A stretch of 64,000 nucleotides of DNA from CAVTND01 sp963735955. Lineage in GTDB: Bacteria > Pseudomonadota > Gammaproteobacteria > Burkholderiales > Burkholderiaceae_F. Numbering within the stretch: position 1 is the stretch's first letter; the number at the start of each line of letters is the position of its first letter. Both the position numbers and the translations under genes were made by a program. The notes beneath the pieces were generated by a model. It saw only the letters and a program-made list of their open reading frames with translations, ran no database searches and was not told the origin of the DNA. Below are positions 47,048 through 56,283 of this stretch, one piece after another. The stretch covers positions 124,001 through 188,000 of the forward strand of contig CAVTND010000002.1 in assembly GCA_963735955.1 (NCBI GenBank). The letters run 5' to 3'.

Positions 47048-48073
47048 ATGAAGGTGCTGGGCATTGAAACTTCCTGCGATGAGACCGGCCTGGCTTTGAT
47101 CGACAGCGAAGTGGGCCTGCTGGGCCAGGGTCTGCATTCGCAGGTCGACATGCACCGCGCGTACGGCGGAGTGGTGCCGGAACTGGCGTCGCGAGACCAT
47201 ATCCGGCGCGTCCTGCCATTGCTAGAGAAAATTCTGCGCGAGTCGGCTTGTACCGCGGCCGACATCGACGCGATTGCGGTGACTACCGGGCCAGGCCTGG
47301 CGGGAGCCTTGCTAGTCGGTGCCAGCATCGGACATGCCCTGGGTTATGCCCTCCAACGCCCAGTGATTGATGTTCACCATCTCGAGGGGCATCTACTGTC
47401 CCCGATGCTGGCAAGGCCGGTTCCGGATTTCCCGTTTATCGCTTTGCTGGTGTCAGGCGGACATACCCAGCTCTTGCAGGTGACCGACTGGGGCAGCTAT
47501 GTACTTCTTGGCGAAACGCTTGACGACGCCGCCGGCGAAGCGTTCGACAAGACGGCGCAGCTTCTGGGCCTTGGCTATCCAGGTGGTCCCGCCGTGTCCA
47601 GACTCGCTGAATTCGGGAACGCCGGGGCGCTCAAGCTGCCGCGACCGATGCTCACCAACCCAAGTCTCGATTTCAGCTTCAGCGGGCTGAAGACTGCGGT
47701 GCTGACCGAAGTGCGCAAGACCACCGACCTGTGTACCCAGGCGCGCGCCGACATCGCGCGCGAATTTGTAGATGCGATTGTCGATGTCCTGGCTGACAAA
47801 TCGATGCGAGCACTCGAACAATCCGGACTCGATCGCCTGGTCGTCGCAGGCGGGGTGGGTGCGAACAGCCAGTTGCGGGACCGCCTGAAGACAGAGGTGG
47901 CCAAACGCGGCGCCGAGGTTTTCTTCCCTCCTCTCGAACTGTGCACAGATAACGGCGCCATGATCGCGCTCGCCGGACTGGCCAAGCTTCGCCGCGTAGA
48001 CACCGTACGCCCAACCTGGGCGCAAGGATTTTCCGTGCGGCCGCGCTGGAGTTTGAGCGAAGCGACGGCCTAA
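47048..48073 (+). CDS. tsaD: tRNA N6-adenosine threonylcarbamoyltransferase TsaD
   Basis: Last step of the t6A modification at position 37 of tRNAs that read ANN codons, with TsaB, TsaE and TsaC. 341 aa. It begins 'MKVLGIETSCDETG', the ASKHA phosphate motif; the metal-binding HxxxH is in 'HHLEGH', and 'VSGGHTQLL' and 'VVAGGVGANSQLR' complete the ATP site. It is divergent from rpsU, as in many proteobacteria, and its stop overlaps the end of plsY on the other strand by 3 bp. Confidence 0.96.
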   Translation: MKVLGIETSCDETGLALIDSEVGLLGQGLHSQVDMHRAYGGVVPELASRDHIRRVLPLLEKILRESACTAADIDAIAVTTGPGLAGALLVGASIGHALGYALQRPVIDVHHLEGHLLSPMLARPVPDFPFIALLVSGGHTQLLQVTDWGSYVLLGETLDDAAGEAFDKTAQLLGLGYPGGPAVSRLAEFGNAGALKLPRPMLTNPSLDFSFSGLKTAVLTEVRKTTDLCTQARADIAREFVDAIVDVLADKSMRALEQSGLDRLVVAGGVGANSQLRDRLKTEVAKRGAEVFFPPLELCTDNGAMIALAGLAKLRRVDTVRPTWAQGFSVRPRWSLSEATA

Positions 48074-48735
48074 CGATGAGCGGGCGGTGTTCCAGCCCGC
48101 GGTGAAGCAGGTGGCGTGACCGACGCCTTCTGTCCAAGCCGACGTTCCTTGCCCGCCAAGAGGTTTGAAATGTTTGCCCGATGGCGATAGATAACCAGCC
48201 CGCAGATCACGGCAATGGCAATGAAGGTCGGCCCAAATCCCCAGCCGAAAGCCTGATAGAACGGTGCAAACGTTGCCGCGACCAGGGCTGCCAGCGATGA
48301 GTAGCGAAAGAAGGCGGCAATGATCGTCCAGGTAAGCGCCGTGGCCAGGCCGAGCCAGGGATTCAGGGCAATGATGGCTCCAGCGGCAGTGGCCACACCT
48401 TTGCCTCCCTTGAATCCGAAGAAGATCGGATAAAGGTGGCCGACAAGAACCGCCACGGCTACCAGAGCAATGCACATTTCTCCGATGCCGTAGCGCGGGC
48501 CGAAGTGCGCGGCGAGCCAGACAGCAAACCACCCCTTCAGCGCATCGCCCGCGAGAGTGAGGACCGCGGCAACACGGTTGCCAGTACGAAGTACGTTGGT
48601 CGCTCCCGGGTTTCCCGATCCGTAGGTGCGCGGATCGGCGAGTCCCATCGCTCGACTGACGACCACTGCAAACGACAGCGATCCCATCAGGTACGCCGCG
48701 ACCACGGCCAGAACCGTGTAAACGTAGTCCATCAT
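48070..48735 (-). CDS. plsY: Glycerol-3-phosphate acyltransferase PlsY
   Basis: Inner-membrane enzyme that acylates glycerol-3-phosphate from acyl-phosphate, the first step of phospholipid synthesis. 221 aa with several membrane helices. The family motifs are present: 'GSGNPGATNVLRTG', 'FGFKGGKGVATAAGA' and the loop around 'FRYSSLAALVAA'. The C-terminal 35 residues are Pro/Arg-rich and longer than usual. The start overlaps the ybaK stop (ATGA). Confidence 0.93.
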   Translation of the reverse strand: MMDYVYTVLAVVAAYLMGSLSFAVVVSRAMGLADPRTYGSGNPGATNVLRTGNRVAAVLTLAGDALKGWFAVWLAAHFGPRYGIGEMCIALVAVAVLVGHLYPIFFGFKGGKGVATAAGAIIALNPWLGLATALTWTIIAAFFRYSSLAALVAATFAPFYQAFGWGFGPTFIAIAVICGLVIYRHRANISNLLAGKERRLGQKASVTPPASPRAGTPPAHR

Positions 48736-49226
48736 GCTTCCTTCAGTCCACAGTCCACCGCCGTCGCCTTCAGTTCAGTCTCAAGGATGCGCGGGTCAAT
48801 TCCCACCAGATAGCCGCGTCGCCCGCCGTTGATGAAGATGCGCTCCAACGAAAGGACGGAACGTTCGACGTAGACCGGCATAGGCTTGCGCGTGCCAAAC
48901 GGCGAGGTGCCTCCCACCAGGTATCCGGAGTGGCGCTGAGCAATCTCCGGGCGGCACGGCTCGATGCGCTTGCGCCCGATCTGGCGCGCCAGACCCCGGG
49001 TGGAAACCGTGAAGTCGCCGTGCATCAGCACGAGCAAGGGTGCACTGTCCTCATCGTCCATGACCAGTGTCTTGATGACGGCGTGCTCGTCGACACCAAG
49101 TTGCGCTGCCGATTCCGCCGTTCCTCCATGTTCCATGTAGTCGTAGACATGCTCGCTGAAAAGTATGCCGCGGGCGCGCAGCCAAACAGTGGCCGGAGTC
49201 TCCGAAACGTGCCGGGTCTTCTTCAT
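48732..49226 (-). CDS. ybaK: Cys-tRNA(Pro)/aminoacyl-tRNA deacylase, YbaK family
   Basis: Free-standing editing protein of 164 aa that hydrolyses mischarged Cys-tRNA(Pro). 'HGGTAESAAQLGVDEHAVIKTLVM' and 'GYLVGGTSPFGTRKPMPVYVE' show the family pattern, including the Lys after 'VI' and the GTSPFG loop. It precedes plsY with a 4-bp overlap. The exact substrate among the INS-like superfamily is inferred from overall likeness. Confidence 0.88.
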   Translation of the reverse strand: MKKTRHVSETPATVWLRARGILFSEHVYDYMEHGGTAESAAQLGVDEHAVIKTLVMDDEDSAPLLVLMHGDFTVSTRGLARQIGRKRIEPCRPEIAQRHSGYLVGGTSPFGTRKPMPVYVERSVLSLERIFINGGRRGYLVGIDPRILETELKATAVDCGLKEA

Positions 49227-49245
49227 TCGACGTGCGCGCTAGGCA

Positions 49246-50127
49246 TCAGCCGCGCGGGTGGTGTTGCGCGTGCAGCAACTGCAGGCGTGCGCGGGCCACA
49301 TGCGTATAGATTTGCGTGGTGGAAATGTCCGCGTGACCCAACAACAGTTGGACGACGCGAAGATCGGCACCGTGGTTCAGAAGGTGGGTCGCGAATGCAT
49401 GACGCAGTCCGTGCGGCGACAGGTTTGCCGTAATGCCCGCACGGCGCGCGCTTATCTTGATCAGCGTCCAGAACATCTGACGACTCATTGCCGGGGAGCG
49501 CTGGGTGACGAAGACAGCGTCGCTGACGCGTTCGCCGAGCAAGACTGGCCGGCCCTTCTCGAGGTAGCGCTCGAGCCACTGGCGCGCCTCGGCCCCGATC
49601 GGAACCAGGCGTTCCTTTGATCCCTTGCCCATCACCCGCACCAGGCCTTCGGTCAGGCTCATTTCGACGATACGCAAGCCGACCAGTTCGGACACACGCA
49701 GCCCGGTGGCATACAAGAGTTCCAGCATGGCTCGATTGCGCAAGCCAAGCGGCGTGTCGACGTCCGGCACTGCAAGCAGGGCTTCGACTTCCGACTCAGT
49801 GATCGACTTGGGGAACCGCAGCGCCTGCTTGGCCGACTTGATCCGCAGCGTGGCATCCTGGGTCGCCACTTGTTCACGCACTGCCCACCGAAAGAATCGC
49901 CGAAGCACGGCAAGCCGTCGGTTGGCAGTTGTTGCGCGCGTAGCGGCGTGTTGTGCGGCGAAGTAGGCGGCGAGTGCCGCCTCATCGGCTGTCGCCAGGC
50001 TCAATCCGCGCGACCCGAGCCACGCGGCTAGACCACACAGGTCGCGCCGGTACGCACCGAGCGTATTGCGCGCCAGGCCATCCTCGAGCCAAACCGCATC
50101 GATGAAGCGATCGATCAACGGATCCAC
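49246..50127 (-). CDS. xerD: Tyrosine recombinase XerD
   Basis: Site-specific recombinase that, with XerC, resolves chromosome dimers at dif. 293 aa. N-terminal SAM-like DNA-binding domain ('FIDAVWLEDGLARNTLGAYRRDL'), then the catalytic domain with Arg in 'YATGLRVSELVGL', 'HGLRHAFATHLLNHGADLR' (His and Arg), 'LLGHADISTTQIYTHV' (His and nucleophile Tyr). Position and length fit housekeeping XerD, not an island integrase. It lies between ogt and ybaK on the same strand. Confidence 0.93.
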   Translation of the reverse strand: MDPLIDRFIDAVWLEDGLARNTLGAYRRDLCGLAAWLGSRGLSLATADEAALAAYFAAQHAATRATTANRRLAVLRRFFRWAVREQVATQDATLRIKSAKQALRFPKSITESEVEALLAVPDVDTPLGLRNRAMLELLYATGLRVSELVGLRIVEMSLTEGLVRVMGKGSKERLVPIGAEARQWLERYLEKGRPVLLGERVSDAVFVTQRSPAMSRQMFWTLIKISARRAGITANLSPHGLRHAFATHLLNHGADLRVVQLLLGHADISTTQIYTHVARARLQLLHAQHHPRG

Positions 50128-50142
50128 AGGAACGACACGGCT

Positions 50143-50739
50143 TCAGCGCAGTTCGTGCATCAGCAGCCACTGCTTGACGCGGAGATAGAAACCGCGGTTT
50201 GCATGCGCAAAGCCGCCCAACCCGGACGCGGCAACAACGCGATGGCAGGGAATCACCAGTGGACAGCGGTTGTCTCCGCATGCCTGGCCGACCGCGCGCG
50301 CTTCTGAACCCAGTGCGCGGGCGATTTCCCCATAGCGGCGCGTGTGGCCACTCGGAATCGAGGCGATCTGATCCCAGACGCGGCGCTGAAAGGGGGTACC
50401 GACTGGCGTCAATGGCAAATCGAATTCGGCGTCGGGATCGTCAAAATAATGTCGAATCTGTTCACCGGCACGTTCCGCCAGCGAATCTTGGGCGCGATGA
50501 AGCGAAGTTCCCGGCGGCAGAAAGGAGAGGGACGCAATTCGTCCGCCATCAACTGCGATGCCGATCGCACCGAACGGCGCCGCCACAACGGCATCAAACG
50601 CCACAGCCGGACGCGCCCGCGGCCGCGACGGTCCGGCCGGGATCGCGCACTTTGGTGCAAGCACATCGCCCTGAGCGATACCGTCAAGGCGAGCGTCGCC
50701 TTCGGCGCGGGCAAACAGTCTCAGTTGAGGTTCACGCAT
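50143..50739 (-). CDS. ogt: Methylated-DNA-protein-cysteine methyltransferase
   Basis: Suicide repair protein that takes methyl or alkyl groups from O6-guanine onto a Cys. About 198 aa from ATG 50739, which lies 4 bp after the ispH stop; the frame opens at 50832 but that part lies in ispH. The acceptor Cys is in 'LVIPCHRVVAASG', with 'GTPFQRRVWDQIASIPSGHTRRYGEIA' as the helix-turn-helix region. It is a stand-alone domain without the Ada N-terminal part. Confidence 0.9.
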   Translation of the reverse strand: MREPQLRLFARAEGDARLDGIAQGDVLAPKCAIPAGPSRPRARPAVAFDAVVAAPFGAIGIAVDGGRIASLSFLPPGTSLHRAQDSLAERAGEQIRHYFDDPDAEFDLPLTPVGTPFQRRVWDQIASIPSGHTRRYGEIARALGSEARAVGQACGDNRCPLVIPCHRVVAASGLGGFAHANRGFYLRVKQWLLMHELR

Positions 50740-50743
50740 GGTC

Positions 50744-51676
50744 TCAAGCAGCGACCCGTCCGAGCCCCTTGGGCATCGGAAACACGACATGCTCGTGAAC
50801 GCCATCAAGTGCGCGCACGCTCGAAACCCCAAACTGCTTCAAGCGATCGATGAGTTCCGTCACCAGCACTTCCGGCGCCGAAGCACCTGCCGTCACGCCG
50901 ACATGCTGCCGCCCTTCAAGCCACTTGGGATCAAGGTGGTCCGCCGAGTCAACCAGGTGGGCGGGCACCCCGAATCGCTCCGCCACCTCACGCAGTCGAT
51001 TCGAGTTCGAGCTGTTACGACTTCCGACGACCAGCACGAGGTCTACCTGCGGCGCCATGAACTTGACGGCATCCTGCCGGTTCTGGGTCGCGTAACAGAT
51101 ATCGGCCTTCTTGGGTTCCGCGATCAGCGGGAAGCGCCGCTTCAGCGCGGCAATCACCGCGGCGGCATCATCTAGGGACAACGTGGTCTGAGTCACATAA
51201 GCCAGCTGCGACGGATCGCGGACTTCCAATCGATCGACGTCCGCGACCGTCTCAACCAGGTGCATGCCGTCCTTCGACTGCCCCATCGTGCCCTCAACTT
51301 CCGGATGACCGCTGTGGCCAATCATCACGATGTCGCGGCCGGTGGCACGCAATTTGGCAACTTCAACATGGACCTTGGTGACCAGCGGGCAGGTTGCATC
51401 GAACACACGCAGGCCGCGCTGGGCCGCATCCGCCTGAACCGCTTTGGACACGCCATGCGCCGAAAACACGACGATGCCGCCAGTGGGCACTTCATCGAGT
51501 CCTTTGACGAAGATCGCTCCTTTGCTGCGGAGATCATCGACCACATACTTGTTGTGCACGATCTCGTGGCGAACGTAGACCGGTGCGCCGTGGACGGCCA
51601 GAGCACGTTCGACGATCTCGATCGCACGGTCAACTCCAGCGCAAAATCCACGCGGTTGGGCCAGCAATACTTCCAT
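50744..51676 (-). CDS. ispH: 4-hydroxy-3-methylbut-2-enyl diphosphate reductase IspH
   Basis: Last step of the MEP pathway, giving IPP and DMAPP; an iron-sulfur enzyme. 310 aa. The three cluster cysteines are in 'PRGFCAGVDRAI', 'DATCPLVTKVH' and 'ICYATQNRQDA'. 'GHSGHPEVEGTMGQ' and 'GVTAGASAPE' are also typical. The ATG overlaps the fkpB stop by one base (TAATG), the usual fkpB-ispH pairing. Confidence 0.95.
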   Translation of the reverse strand: MEVLLAQPRGFCAGVDRAIEIVERALAVHGAPVYVRHEIVHNKYVVDDLRSKGAIFVKGLDEVPTGGIVVFSAHGVSKAVQADAAQRGLRVFDATCPLVTKVHVEVAKLRATGRDIVMIGHSGHPEVEGTMGQSKDGMHLVETVADVDRLEVRDPSQLAYVTQTTLSLDDAAAVIAALKRRFPLIAEPKKADICYATQNRQDAVKFMAPQVDLVLVVGSRNSSNSNRLREVAERFGVPAHLVDSADHLDPKWLEGRQHVGVTAGASAPEVLVTELIDRLKQFGVSSVRALDGVHEHVVFPMPKGLGRVAA

Positions 51677-52134
51677 TACGACAACACTCCCACGACACGC
51701 ACCGAAAGACGGAGCGGCACCCCGGCCAGGGGATGATTGAAATCGATCGTCAGTTCGTCGTCGTCACTTGAGCGAATGAGGCCGGACACGCGCTTGCCCT
51801 CGGGGCTCTCCAGTTGAACCAGATCACCCGGTTCGCTTCCGCCCTCGATCGTGCGGGCGCCAAGCTCGCTGCGCGATATTCGTCGTACCAGATCTGGACT
51901 GCGTTCACCGAATCCTTCGCCGGCCGCCAGATCGAAACTCGCCTGATCGCCCTCCGCCAGTCCCAGCAAGCGAGCCTCGAGCGGCGCCGCAAGTTCGCCT
52001 CCACCAACCGTCAAAGTGGCTGGCCTCGATTCGAAGGTGCTGACCACCTCGCGTTCTCCGCTGTCAGTCAGTACCGCGATACGATAGTGCAAGGTTACGT
52101 GCGAACCATGGGTGACGCGGACCGGTTCCTCCAT
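51676..52134 (-). CDS. fkpB: FKBP-type peptidyl-prolyl isomerase FkpB/SlpA
   Basis: SlyD/FkpB-type proline isomerase and possible chaperone, 152 aa. It begins 'VTHGSHVTLHYRIAV', has the insert-in-flap region, and ends with 'DFNHPLAGVPLRLSVRVVGV', the conserved 'D-NHPLAG' motif. No His-rich metal tail, so FkpB instead of SlyD. It is coupled to ispH and divergent from radC, with about 30 bp between the two starts. Confidence 0.9.
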   Translation of the reverse strand: MEEPVRVTHGSHVTLHYRIAVLTDSGEREVVSTFESRPATLTVGGGELAAPLEARLLGLAEGDQASFDLAAGEGFGERSPDLVRRISRSELGARTIEGGSEPGDLVQLESPEGKRVSGLIRSSDDDELTIDFNHPLAGVPLRLSVRVVGVLS

Positions 52135-52163
52135 AGTTGAGGATTCTAGTCGAGGGAAACGAC

Positions 52164-52838
52164 GTGGCGATCAAGGATTGGCCGGAGGGTGAGCGTCCGC
52201 GTGAACGCTTGATCGCGCACGGTCCGGGAGTCCTGTCTGACGCAGAGCTGCTCGCCGTCTTTCTCCGTACCGGCACACCAGGCCGCTCGGCGATCGATGT
52301 CGGCCGCGCTGCATTGTCCCGCTTCGGAGGACTCGCAGGTTTGTTCAACGCACCGCCGGGTGAGCTGGCCCTGGTGGGCGGCCTGGGTCCGGCCAAGTAT
52401 GCCCAATTGCAGGCCGTCTACGAGCTCGCACGTCGCGCACTGCGGGAAGAGATTCAACGTGAAACCGTTCTATCGTCGCCCGCCAGAGTACGTGAATTCC
52501 TGACCCTGACACTTTCAAGGCTTGAGCACGAAGTATTCCTGGCGCTCTTTTTGGACGCACAAAACCGATTGCTTGCGACCGAGGAGTTGTTTCGGGGCAC
52601 CCTGACCCAGACCAGTGTCTACCCACGAGAAGTGGTCAAGCGAGCCCTGCGGATCAACGCCGCCGGAATCATCTTTGCCCACAACCATCCCTCGGGCGTC
52701 GCCGAGCCAAGCCGGGCCGATGAGCTTCTGACGAGCAGCCTCAAACAGGCCTTGGCTCTGGTCGATGTCCGGGTGCTCGATCACCTGATCGTCGCGGGTC
52801 GCGCCACGGTCTCACTTGCGGAGCGCGGTCTGCTCTAG
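52164..52838 (+). CDS. radC: RadC family protein (JAMM/MPN+ domain)
   Basis: RadC-type protein of 224 aa. GTG at 52164 gives VAIKDWPEGERPRERLIAHG, the conserved start, with GAGGGA upstream; an earlier start at 52137 is possible. An N-terminal helix-hairpin-helix-like part is followed by the JAMM metalloprotease-like motif 'HNHPSGVAEPSRAD'. In spite of its name, a role in DNA repair is doubtful and the true function is unknown. Confidence 0.9.
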   Translation: MAIKDWPEGERPRERLIAHGPGVLSDAELLAVFLRTGTPGRSAIDVGRAALSRFGGLAGLFNAPPGELALVGGLGPAKYAQLQAVYELARRALREEIQRETVLSSPARVREFLTLTLSRLEHEVFLALFLDAQNRLLATEELFRGTLTQTSVYPREVVKRALRINAAGIIFAHNHPSGVAEPSRADELLTSSLKQALALVDVRVLDHLIVAGRATVSLAERGLL

Positions 52839-52888
52839 GGCGCGCTGCCGGCAGCGTGCTGGCGCAGGCCAGGATTCACGAATCCGCT

Positions 52889-52894
52889 TATAAT
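52889..52894 (+). promoter_or_regulatory. TATAAT -10 box, candidate rpmB promoter
   Basis: A consensus TATAAT about 160 bp before rpmB. The -35 region is weak; a GGATTC/GAATCC inverted repeat sits immediately upstream (52872-52885). Probable promoter of rpmB-rpmG. Confidence 0.45.
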
Positions 52895-53052
52895 GCAATG
52901 CTTTCCGCCGCGCTGCTTCCGCGGCGCACATCATCCGCCGTCCACTGCCGCTCCGCGCTGCGTGGCTCGCTCTTCAGGCTGGCAAGGGAAGAGTCGCCTT
53001 CACCGTTGACGAGTCAGGCGAGACAATCGGCAAGATCAGTGAGGAGTTTGCA

Positions 53053-53286
53053 ATGGCACAAGTGTGTCAAGTCACCGGCAAGAAGCCCATGAGCGGCAAT
53101 AACGTTTCGCACGCCAACAACAAGACCAAACGTCGCTTCATGCCCAACCTGCAATACCGCCGATTCTGGGTCGAAGGCGAGAATCGCTGGGTGCGACTGC
53201 GGCTCACCAACGCGGCCCTGCGGACAATCGACAAGAAGGGGCTCGATGTAGTCCTGGCGGATCTGCGTGCCCGCGGTGAAATCTGA
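53053..53286 (+). CDS. rpmB: 50S ribosomal protein L28
   Basis: 77-aa basic protein of the large subunit. 'MAQVCQVTGKKPMSGNNVSHANNKTKRRFMPNLQ' (residues 1-34) is the family signature, and GAGGAG precedes the ATG. rpmG follows after 49 bp, the usual pair. Confidence 0.97.
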   Translation: MAQVCQVTGKKPMSGNNVSHANNKTKRRFMPNLQYRRFWVEGENRWVRLRLTNAALRTIDKKGLDVVLADLRARGEI

Positions 53287-53335
53287 GCGAACGCCTACCT
53301 GATCGAACCGACACGCGAGTCAAACGGAGAACCTC

Positions 53336-53503
53336 ATGGCCAAAGGCGCCCGCGAGAAAATCAAGCTTGAGTCAACGGCCGGCACCGGCCATTTCTACAC
53401 GACGACCAAGAACAAGAAAACCACGCCGGACAAGCTGCAGCTGATGAAGTTTGATCCCAAGGCGCGCAAGCACGTTGCCTACAAGGAAACCAAGCTGAAG
53501 TAA
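53336..53503 (+). CDS. rpmG: 50S ribosomal protein L33
   Basis: 55-aa protein starting MAKGAREKIKLESTAGTG and ending 'HVAYKETKLK'. It lacks the CxxC pairs of zinc-binding L33 paralogues, so it is the zinc-free form. ATG at 53336 has ACGGAG upstream. Confidence 0.96.
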   Translation: MAKGAREKIKLESTAGTGHFYTTTKNKKTTPDKLQLMKFDPKARKHVAYKETKLK

Positions 53504-53522
53504 TCGCTCAGCGGCTCAGCAG

Positions 53523-53552
53523 AAAAAAAGCCCGGCAACGCCGGGCTTTTTT
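53523..53552. terminator. Bidirectional intrinsic terminator after rpmG
   Basis: GCCCGGC/GCCGGGC stem with an AAC loop, flanked by A7 on one side and T6 on the other, so it can stop transcription from rpmG and from the convergent desaturase gene. Confidence 0.93.
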
Positions 53553-53567
53553 GTTCCTGCTTGCACC

Positions 53568-54770
53568 TCAGGCGGGCACCGCGCGGTACGAGCGGATCCG
53601 CAGCGCCGCTTCCTCGAGCGCACGAATCCGGCTCGCCTCAGCGCGGGCGATCCAATCCTGCAGATGCGCGAGCATTTGCTCGCGCGACACCGAGGTTCGT
53701 TCCCATATGGAAGCCAGCTCGGAGCGCATCTCCACCAGCGTCTTCATCACGCCACTTTGCGCCATCAGCTCAGTGAGCGAGTGTCGTTGCGCCGCCGGTA
53801 GTTGGCTCACATCGCCTTTGCGCAGCCAGCGGCGCAGCGAGGCAAAGCGTGCACGCTCGGCCGCAGGCAGATGGTCGAGCTTTTCCACCTCTTCGCGATG
53901 CGCCCTTCGCAGCGACCGCGCATATTTCGAAAGCAAGTCGTAACGGTGGGTAATGACGGCGTGCAAGGTATCGTGGTCGACCGCCGGTTTGGGCTCCGAG
54001 ACCTTGGGCACGGGTGCGCGTCGCAGTACCTTGGCCAAGCCGAGCGCCTCCATTCCACGGATGTAGGTCCAGCCCAGATCGAATTCATACCACTTGACCG
54101 AAAACTTGGCCGAGGTCGGATAGGTGTGATGGTTGTTGTGCAGTTCCTCGCCACCAATCCACAGCGCCCATGGGGCAATGTTGGTGCTCGCATCGGGTGC
54201 ATCAAAGTTGCGGTAACCCCAGAAGTGCCCGATGCCGTTGATGACACCGGCTGCATGGAACGGAATCCAGATCATTTGCACCGCCCAGATTGCGAGGCCG
54301 ATGACACCGAACAGGATCAGGTTTGCACCCAGCATCAGTCCGACGCCCTGCCAGGTGAAGCGCGAATAGACATTGCGCTCGAGCCAATCGCTCGGAGTGC
54401 CATGCCCGTAGCGTGACAGGGTTTCGGCGTTCTCGGCCTCCGCCATGTACAGCTCGGCGCCGCTCCACAGAACGGTTTTCAGGCCACGTGTCTGCGGGCT
54501 ATGGGGGTCTTCCTCGGTCTCGCACTTGGCGTGGTGTTTGCGATGAATGGAGACCCACTCCTTGGTCTGCATGCCCGTGGTCAACCACAGCCAGGCACGG
54601 AAAAAGTGGCTGACAGCCGGGTGAAGGTCGAGCGCGCGGTGCGCCTGGCTGCGATGCAGGTAAATCGTGACCGCCGCAATCGTGATCTGGGTCATGATTA
54701 CGAGCGCGATTAGCAGTTGCCACCAGTTCAACTGGAGCAGGCCGCCATCAAGAAATTCAAATAGATACAT
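53568..54770 (-). CDS. Acyl-CoA/acyl-lipid delta-9 type fatty acid desaturase
   Basis: Membrane di-iron desaturase that introduces a double bond into fatty acyl chains. 400 aa. Three histidine boxes are clear: HRSQAH (39-44), HRKHH (76-80) and HNNHH (211-215), with hydrophobic helices between. The C-terminal 150 residues (from about 250) are charged and helical, an extension seen in betaproteobacterial members and of unknown role. It stands alone, between rpmG and the MscS channel gene. Confidence 0.9.
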   Translation of the reverse strand: MYLFEFLDGGLLQLNWWQLLIALVIMTQITIAAVTIYLHRSQAHRALDLHPAVSHFFRAWLWLTTGMQTKEWVSIHRKHHAKCETEEDPHSPQTRGLKTVLWSGAELYMAEAENAETLSRYGHGTPSDWLERNVYSRFTWQGVGLMLGANLILFGVIGLAIWAVQMIWIPFHAAGVINGIGHFWGYRNFDAPDASTNIAPWALWIGGEELHNNHHTYPTSAKFSVKWYEFDLGWTYIRGMEALGLAKVLRRAPVPKVSEPKPAVDHDTLHAVITHRYDLLSKYARSLRRAHREEVEKLDHLPAAERARFASLRRWLRKGDVSQLPAAQRHSLTELMAQSGVMKTLVEMRSELASIWERTSVSREQMLAHLQDWIARAEASRIRALEEAALRIRSYRAVPA

Positions 54771-54901
54771 TAGGTTTCCTCAGCCGGCGCCGCCCGCCCC
54801 GCAGGCTCGCCCTTGCCTTGTCTTCGATGGCCTCCATTGTACCGGCCGCCCTCCACCCTTCGTTAGACAGAACTGCCCAAATTCGTGCGCTTTGTCCTGA
54901 A

Positions 54902-56275
54902 TCAAGGACTTGACGGACCTTTCGACGGCTGCCAGGCGTCCGGCACGGCACTGATCCGGATGTCCCGCTGGGGGAAGGGAATGGCAACGTTATCAGCGCG
55001 AAACCGGCCGAGCACCGCACGTGCGATACCCGAACGGACGGCCATCGTGCCCTCCTCCGGATCGCGAATCCAGAATCCGACCTCGAGTTCCAGGCCATCG
55101 GCGGCAAAGCCGGTCAAGAAGGCCATCGGAGGCGGGTCGGCGAGCACCCGCGCTTGCTTGCCGGCGCAATCCTCAAGGATGGCGAGCGCACGGTCGAGGT
55201 CGGCGTCATATGCGATCGATACTTTGACCGCGACGCGAACTTTCGAATCGCTATACGAATGATTGATGACGGGAGAGGCCACCAGCATTTCGTTCGGCAC
55301 GATGGTTTCGGTGCCATCGAGCGCGCGAATCACGGTATAGCGCGTGTTGATCTGCGAGACTGCGCCGAAATACTTGTCGACCGTGATCATGTCGCCGATC
55401 GACAGGCTGCGATCGAGCAGAATGATGAAGCCACTGACGTAGTTGCTCGCGATGCGCTGCAGGCCGAGACCGAGGCCGACACCGAGTGCGCCGCCGAACA
55501 CAGACAGGACCGTGAGATCGATCCCGACCAGGGCCAGCGCGAGCAGCACCGCAAGCAGCAAGAGAACTGCCTTGATCACGCGTGCGAGCGCGACGCGTGA
55601 ATTCGCGGCAAGCGTTTTGGCGGCCATCAGGCGCGCTTCGATTGCGGAGCCGAGCCAGAGCGCAGCCAGTACCGTCAGCACCACCGACAGTGCACCAACC
55701 AGCAATCCCCAGAGAGTGATCTGCGATTTCCCGATTGGCAGTCGAACCGCGTCCAGGCCCTGTTCGAGATCGGCCAGCAGGCCGGTCAGATACAGAGCCA
55801 CCAGCAGCCAGATCGTGACGGCTATGGACCGTTCAAAGGAAACCAGCCAGGTCGAGCGCGGAAACGACCGACGCATCACGTAGACAAACAGGCGGATTGC
55901 GCCCATCGCAGCGAGCAGCGTGAGTGTTAGGCGCAGCAGCTGCAGGTCCCCCAGCCGCCGCACCACGCCAAACTTGTAAAGGAGAAATCCGCCCAGCAGT
56001 ATCAGTAACATCGCGGCGACAGGGAATGCAAGCCGCCGAAAGCCATCGATTGAAAATCGCAGGACATCGACCTGCAGACCGGGCCGGCGAACCGACTCCG
56101 CGAGGCGCGCACTGATGCGACTCTGGATGCTTCGTGCGGCCAACCAGCCGATCACCAGCGACAACGTGATCACGGCCAGCTGCCAGAACGACTGCGGCCG
56201 GGTGAACCCCTCGCGCAGGATCTCGATAACCTCATTCAGCAAGGCCTGTTCGTGCACGTGATCCTCCGGAGTCAA
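54902..56275 (-). CDS. Mechanosensitive ion channel, MscS family
   Basis: Inner-membrane channel that opens under membrane tension to release solutes. 457 aa with about six membrane helices (more than the three of E. coli MscS), then the pore helix 'VFGGALGVGLGLGLQRIASNYVSGFIILLDRSLSIGDMI' around residues 262-300 and the beta-domain 'YTVIRALDGTETIVPNEMLVASPVINHSYSD'. The C-terminal alpha-beta domain ends 'IPFPQRDIRIS', as expected. The number of helices puts it in a larger MscS subgroup, not MscK. Confidence 0.9.
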   Translation of the reverse strand: MTPEDHVHEQALLNEVIEILREGFTRPQSFWQLAVITLSLVIGWLAARSIQSRISARLAESVRRPGLQVDVLRFSIDGFRRLAFPVAAMLLILLGGFLLYKFGVVRRLGDLQLLRLTLTLLAAMGAIRLFVYVMRRSFPRSTWLVSFERSIAVTIWLLVALYLTGLLADLEQGLDAVRLPIGKSQITLWGLLVGALSVVLTVLAALWLGSAIEARLMAAKTLAANSRVALARVIKAVLLLLAVLLALALVGIDLTVLSVFGGALGVGLGLGLQRIASNYVSGFIILLDRSLSIGDMITVDKYFGAVSQINTRYTVIRALDGTETIVPNEMLVASPVINHSYSDSKVRVAVKVSIAYDADLDRALAILEDCAGKQARVLADPPPMAFLTGFAADGLELEVGFWIRDPEEGTMAVRSGIARAVLGRFRADNVAIPFPQRDIRISAVPDAWQPSKGPSSP

Positions 56276-56283
56276 ACTCCTTA

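Noticed and set aside
49246..50127. XerD-like recombinase as a mobile element integrase
   Set aside because: Length, motifs and housekeeping neighbours fit chromosomal XerD, and there are no att-like repeats around it.
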